15,759 nucleotides of DNA, from the NCBI GenBank assembly GCA_029256645.1, contig JAQSXM010000025.1:1-15759 (forward strand), read 5' to 3'. The notes beneath the pieces were generated by a model. The model saw nothing but the letters and a program-made list of their open reading frames with translations. It made no database searches and was not told the DNA's origin. This DNA comes from Sporomusa sp. GTDB lineage: Bacteria; Bacillota_C; Negativicutes; Sporomusales; Sporomusaceae. Both the position numbers and the translations under genes were made by a program. Within the stretch, counting starts at the first letter, position 1. Each line of letters begins with the position of its first letter. Below, one piece after another: positions 14,246 through 15,759 of this stretch.

Positions 14246-15034
14246 ATGGTAATGGCAAGAGAAACAATTAAGGTGGCTATCGCTGACGACAATAAAGAGT
14301 TCTCAGAAATTTTGCAAGAATGTCTTAACAGAGAACCTGATATTGAGTTAGTTGGTGTGGCTTTTAATGGAGAGCAGATGTTATCAATTATTGAAGAAAA
14401 ATCTCCGGATGTCATAGTTTTAGATATAATTATGCCACATCTAGACGGAATTGGGGTGTTAGAACGTATTAATATTTCACATAATAAACGCCCTAAAATT
14501 ATTATGCTTACTGCGTTTGGACAAGAAAATATAACTCAGAGAATAGTAGAGTTAGGCGCTGATTATTATGTGTTAAAACCATTTAATATGGATGTACTTA
14601 TCAATCGGATTAGGCAACTTGCTGGAACACTTATGACCACACGTCCAGTCGCCGCGGCAACTGTTCAAGTAGTTAAGGCTCGACCTATGGATGTAGAAGT
14701 GACAAACATTATTAGAGAAATCGGTATTCCTGCTCATATTAAAGGTTACCAGTATCTTCGCGATGCAATTATGATGATAATTGCTGAAGTAGAATTATTG
14801 GGAGCAGTAACTAAAGTTCTCTATCCGATGATTGCTGAAAAATACTCCACTACCCCTAGCAGGGTAGAACGAGCAATCCGCCATGCCATTGAGGTTGCTT
14901 GGAACAGGGGAAATATCGAAATGATAAATAAGCTGTTTGGTTATACGATTAAACTCGATAAAGGCAAACCTACTAATTCTGAGTTTATGGCTATGATTGC
15001 TGATAAACTGCGTATGGAAATGCGAGCTAGTTAG
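14246..15034 (+). CDS. spo0A: Sporulation master response regulator Spo0A
   Basis: Spo0A, when phosphorylated, switches on sporulation genes and represses growth-phase genes. The 262-residue protein has an N-terminal receiver domain (about 6-125) with the acidic pair D14/D15, phospho-acceptor D60 (VIVLDIIMP), T89 and K111 (LKPF). A linker follows, then the DNA-binding domain with [17 protein letters not shown] (159-175) and the recognition helix region [20 protein letters not shown] (204-223), nearly identical to the Bacillus protein, and the C-terminal [25 protein letters not shown] (14231-14239) is 6 nt before ATG 14246. It follows spoIVB, as in other spore formers, and has its own promoter region and terminator. 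Confidence 0.98.
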   Translation: MVMARETIKVAIADDNKEFSEILQECLNREPDIELVGVAFNGEQMLSIIEEKSPDVIVLDIIMPHLDGIGVLERINISHNKRPKIIMLTAFGQENITQRIVELGADYYVLKPFNMDVLINRIRQLAGTLMTTRPVAAATVQVVKARPMDVEVTNIIREIGIPAHIKGYQYLRDAIMMIIAEVELLGAVTKVLYPMIAEKYSTTPSRVERAIRHAIEVAWNRGNIEMINKLFGYTIKLDKGKPTNSEFMAMIADKLRMEMRAS

Positions 15035-15057
15035 TAAGAACTAAAGTCATTAATGTA

Positions 15058-15098
15058 CAAACCTTGCTGGGCATTTGTCGGCAGGGTTTGTTTTATTC
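15058..15098 (+). terminator. Intrinsic terminator after spo0A
   Basis: CAAACCTTGCTG (15058-15069) pairs with CGGCAGGGTTTG (15079-15090), 12 bp including two G-U pairs, with a 9-nt loop, followed by TTTTATTC (15091-15098). It starts 23 nt after the spo0A stop. Its T tail is also the left arm of the next inverted repeat. Confidence 0.8.
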
Positions 15099-15132
15099 AT
15101 TGCAGGAATTTTGCGCATGGCAATGAATAAAA
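15091..15132. repeat. 13-bp perfect inverted repeat between spo0A and buk
   Basis: TTTTATTCATTGC (15091-15103) is the exact reverse complement of GCAATGAATAAAA (15120-15132), with a 16-nt spacer. It lies 38-79 bp upstream of the butyrate kinase start and no long T tract follows it on the + strand. It could be an operator for a dimeric regulator or a leader hairpin. Each arm contains ATGAATAAAA, which resembles half of a Bacillus ARG box. Confidence 0.6.
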
Positions 15133-15169
15133 TAATTATTGTCATCTAAATTGGATATGGGGGCTAACG

Positions 15170-15759
15170 ATGCTGCAACAGTATAAGATATTAGCAATTA
15201 ATCCTGGTTCTACTTCAACTAAAATGGCTGTTTATATTAATAATCAAGTAGAGTTTGAACAGGTTATACGTCATACTAGCAATGAACTTAAGTCATTTGC
15301 CAGAATTTATGACCAATATAATTATCGGCGGCAACTGGTGGAAAAGGCGCTGGCAGATCATAACATTAAGATCTGTGAGTTGGCTGCTGTTGTCGGACGT
15401 GGTGGGCCCCTAAAACCCATGGATAGTGGTACTTATACTGTAAATAAAACTATGGCCGAAGATTTAAAAGTAGGTGTGCAAACTGAACATGCCTCCAATC
15501 TGGGGGGGTTATTGGCAAGAGGCATCGCCAGCCAGGCGGGAATTCCTGCGTTTATTGTCGACCCGGTGAGTGTGGATGAATTTGAACCATTAGCCAGAAT
15601 TACCGGGTTACCGGAAATATCCCGCCGAAGCCTGTTTCATGCTCTTAACCTAAAAGCCGTGGCTCACAGAGTGGCTAAAGATTTAGATAAACAGTATAAT
15701 GTTCTTACTCTAATTCTAGTTCACCTTGGAGGTGGCATTTCAGTTGGTGTACAGCAGAA
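15170..15759 (+). CDS. buk: Butyrate kinase (partial, runs off the window)
   Basis: Butyrate kinase makes butyrate and ATP from butyryl phosphate and ADP; relatives act on branched-chain acyl phosphates in amino-acid catabolism. The first 196 codons are present. The acetate/sugar kinase fold shows the phosphate-1 loop NPGSTSTK (11-18), VVGRGGPLKPMDSGTYTVN, a FIVDPVSVDEFEP segment, RRSLFHALNLKA and a HLGGGISVG loop near the edge, all typical of Buk rather than acetate kinase. GGGGG (15159-15163) precedes ATG 15170 by 6 nt. A buk-bearing branched-chain catabolic cluster also lies downstream of spo0A in B. subtilis. Whether the substrate is butyryl or isobutyryl/isovaleryl phosphate cannot be told here. 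The 3' end is missing. Confidence 0.93.
   Translation, partial: MLQQYKILAINPGSTSTKMAVYINNQVEFEQVIRHTSNELKSFARIYDQYNYRRQLVEKALADHNIKICELAAVVGRGGPLKPMDSGTYTVNKTMAEDLKVGVQTEHASNLGGLLARGIASQAGIPAFIVDPVSVDEFEPLARITGLPEISRRSLFHALNLKAVAHRVAKDLDKQYNVLTLILVHLGGGISVGVQQ

Noticed and set aside
15110..15140. Sigma-54 promoter for buk (TGGCA at 15118)
   Set aside because: No TTGC-type -12 element follows at the required spacing.

Overview
The window is about 15.8 kb of chromosome from a low-GC, endospore-forming Firmicute. Every gene lies on the + strand. The order (spoIIIAH end, asp23/amaP cluster, nusB, xseA-xseB-ispA, dxs-tlyA, argR-recN, spoIVB, spo0A, butyrate kinase) follows the Bacillus subtilis accBC-nusB-xseA-dxs-ahrC-recN-spo0A region. 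Some details fit a clostridial or Negativicutes (Sporomusa/Pelosinus-like) spore former better: a TsaD-like paralogue sits where Bacillus has folD, and a PAP2-like gene is inserted before dxs. That taxonomic placement is inference.

Layout. 1-97: last codons of a probable spoIIIAH and a terminator. 106-2822: a sigma-A-type promoter, then two Asp23-family genes and a DUF2273 membrane gene, nusB and the divergent TsaD paralogue. 2830-3062: a 45-codon membrane-protein gene with a strong Shine-Dalgarno and its own terminator. 3063-6076: a structured leader, then xseA, xseB, ispA and a YuiD-type gene. 6094-12532: an extended -10 promoter, then dxs, tlyA, nadK, an mnmM-like methyltransferase gene, argR and recN, most of them overlapping or nearly so, ending in a strong terminator on the recN stop codon. 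12533-15098: the sporulation genes spoIVB and spo0A. 15091-end: a 13-bp inverted repeat and the first part of a butyrate kinase gene that runs off the window.

Functions. The window mixes envelope-stress and membrane-anchor proteins (Asp23, AmaP, DUF2273), isoprenoid synthesis (Dxs, IspA), DNA repair (exonuclease VII, RecN), RNA modification (TlyA, MnmM), transcription control (NusB, ArgR), NADP synthesis (NadK) and two key sporulation steps (Spo0A and the SpoIVB protease). It is mostly conserved housekeeping and sporulation DNA. I see no mobile element, CRISPR array, tRNA or rRNA.

Most notable points. (1) A perfect 12-bp intrinsic terminator lies inside the spoIVB reading frame, upstream of its stop codon, so many transcripts should lack a stop. 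(2) The spo0A promoter region combines a full sigma-H match with an overlapping perfect Spo0A box. (3) An unexplained three-tier RNA-like hairpin lies upstream of xseA. (4) There is an unannotated 45-aa membrane protein. (5) The TsaD paralogue has lost part of the canonical motif set. (6) A long inverted repeat precedes buk. No new multi-gene system was found.
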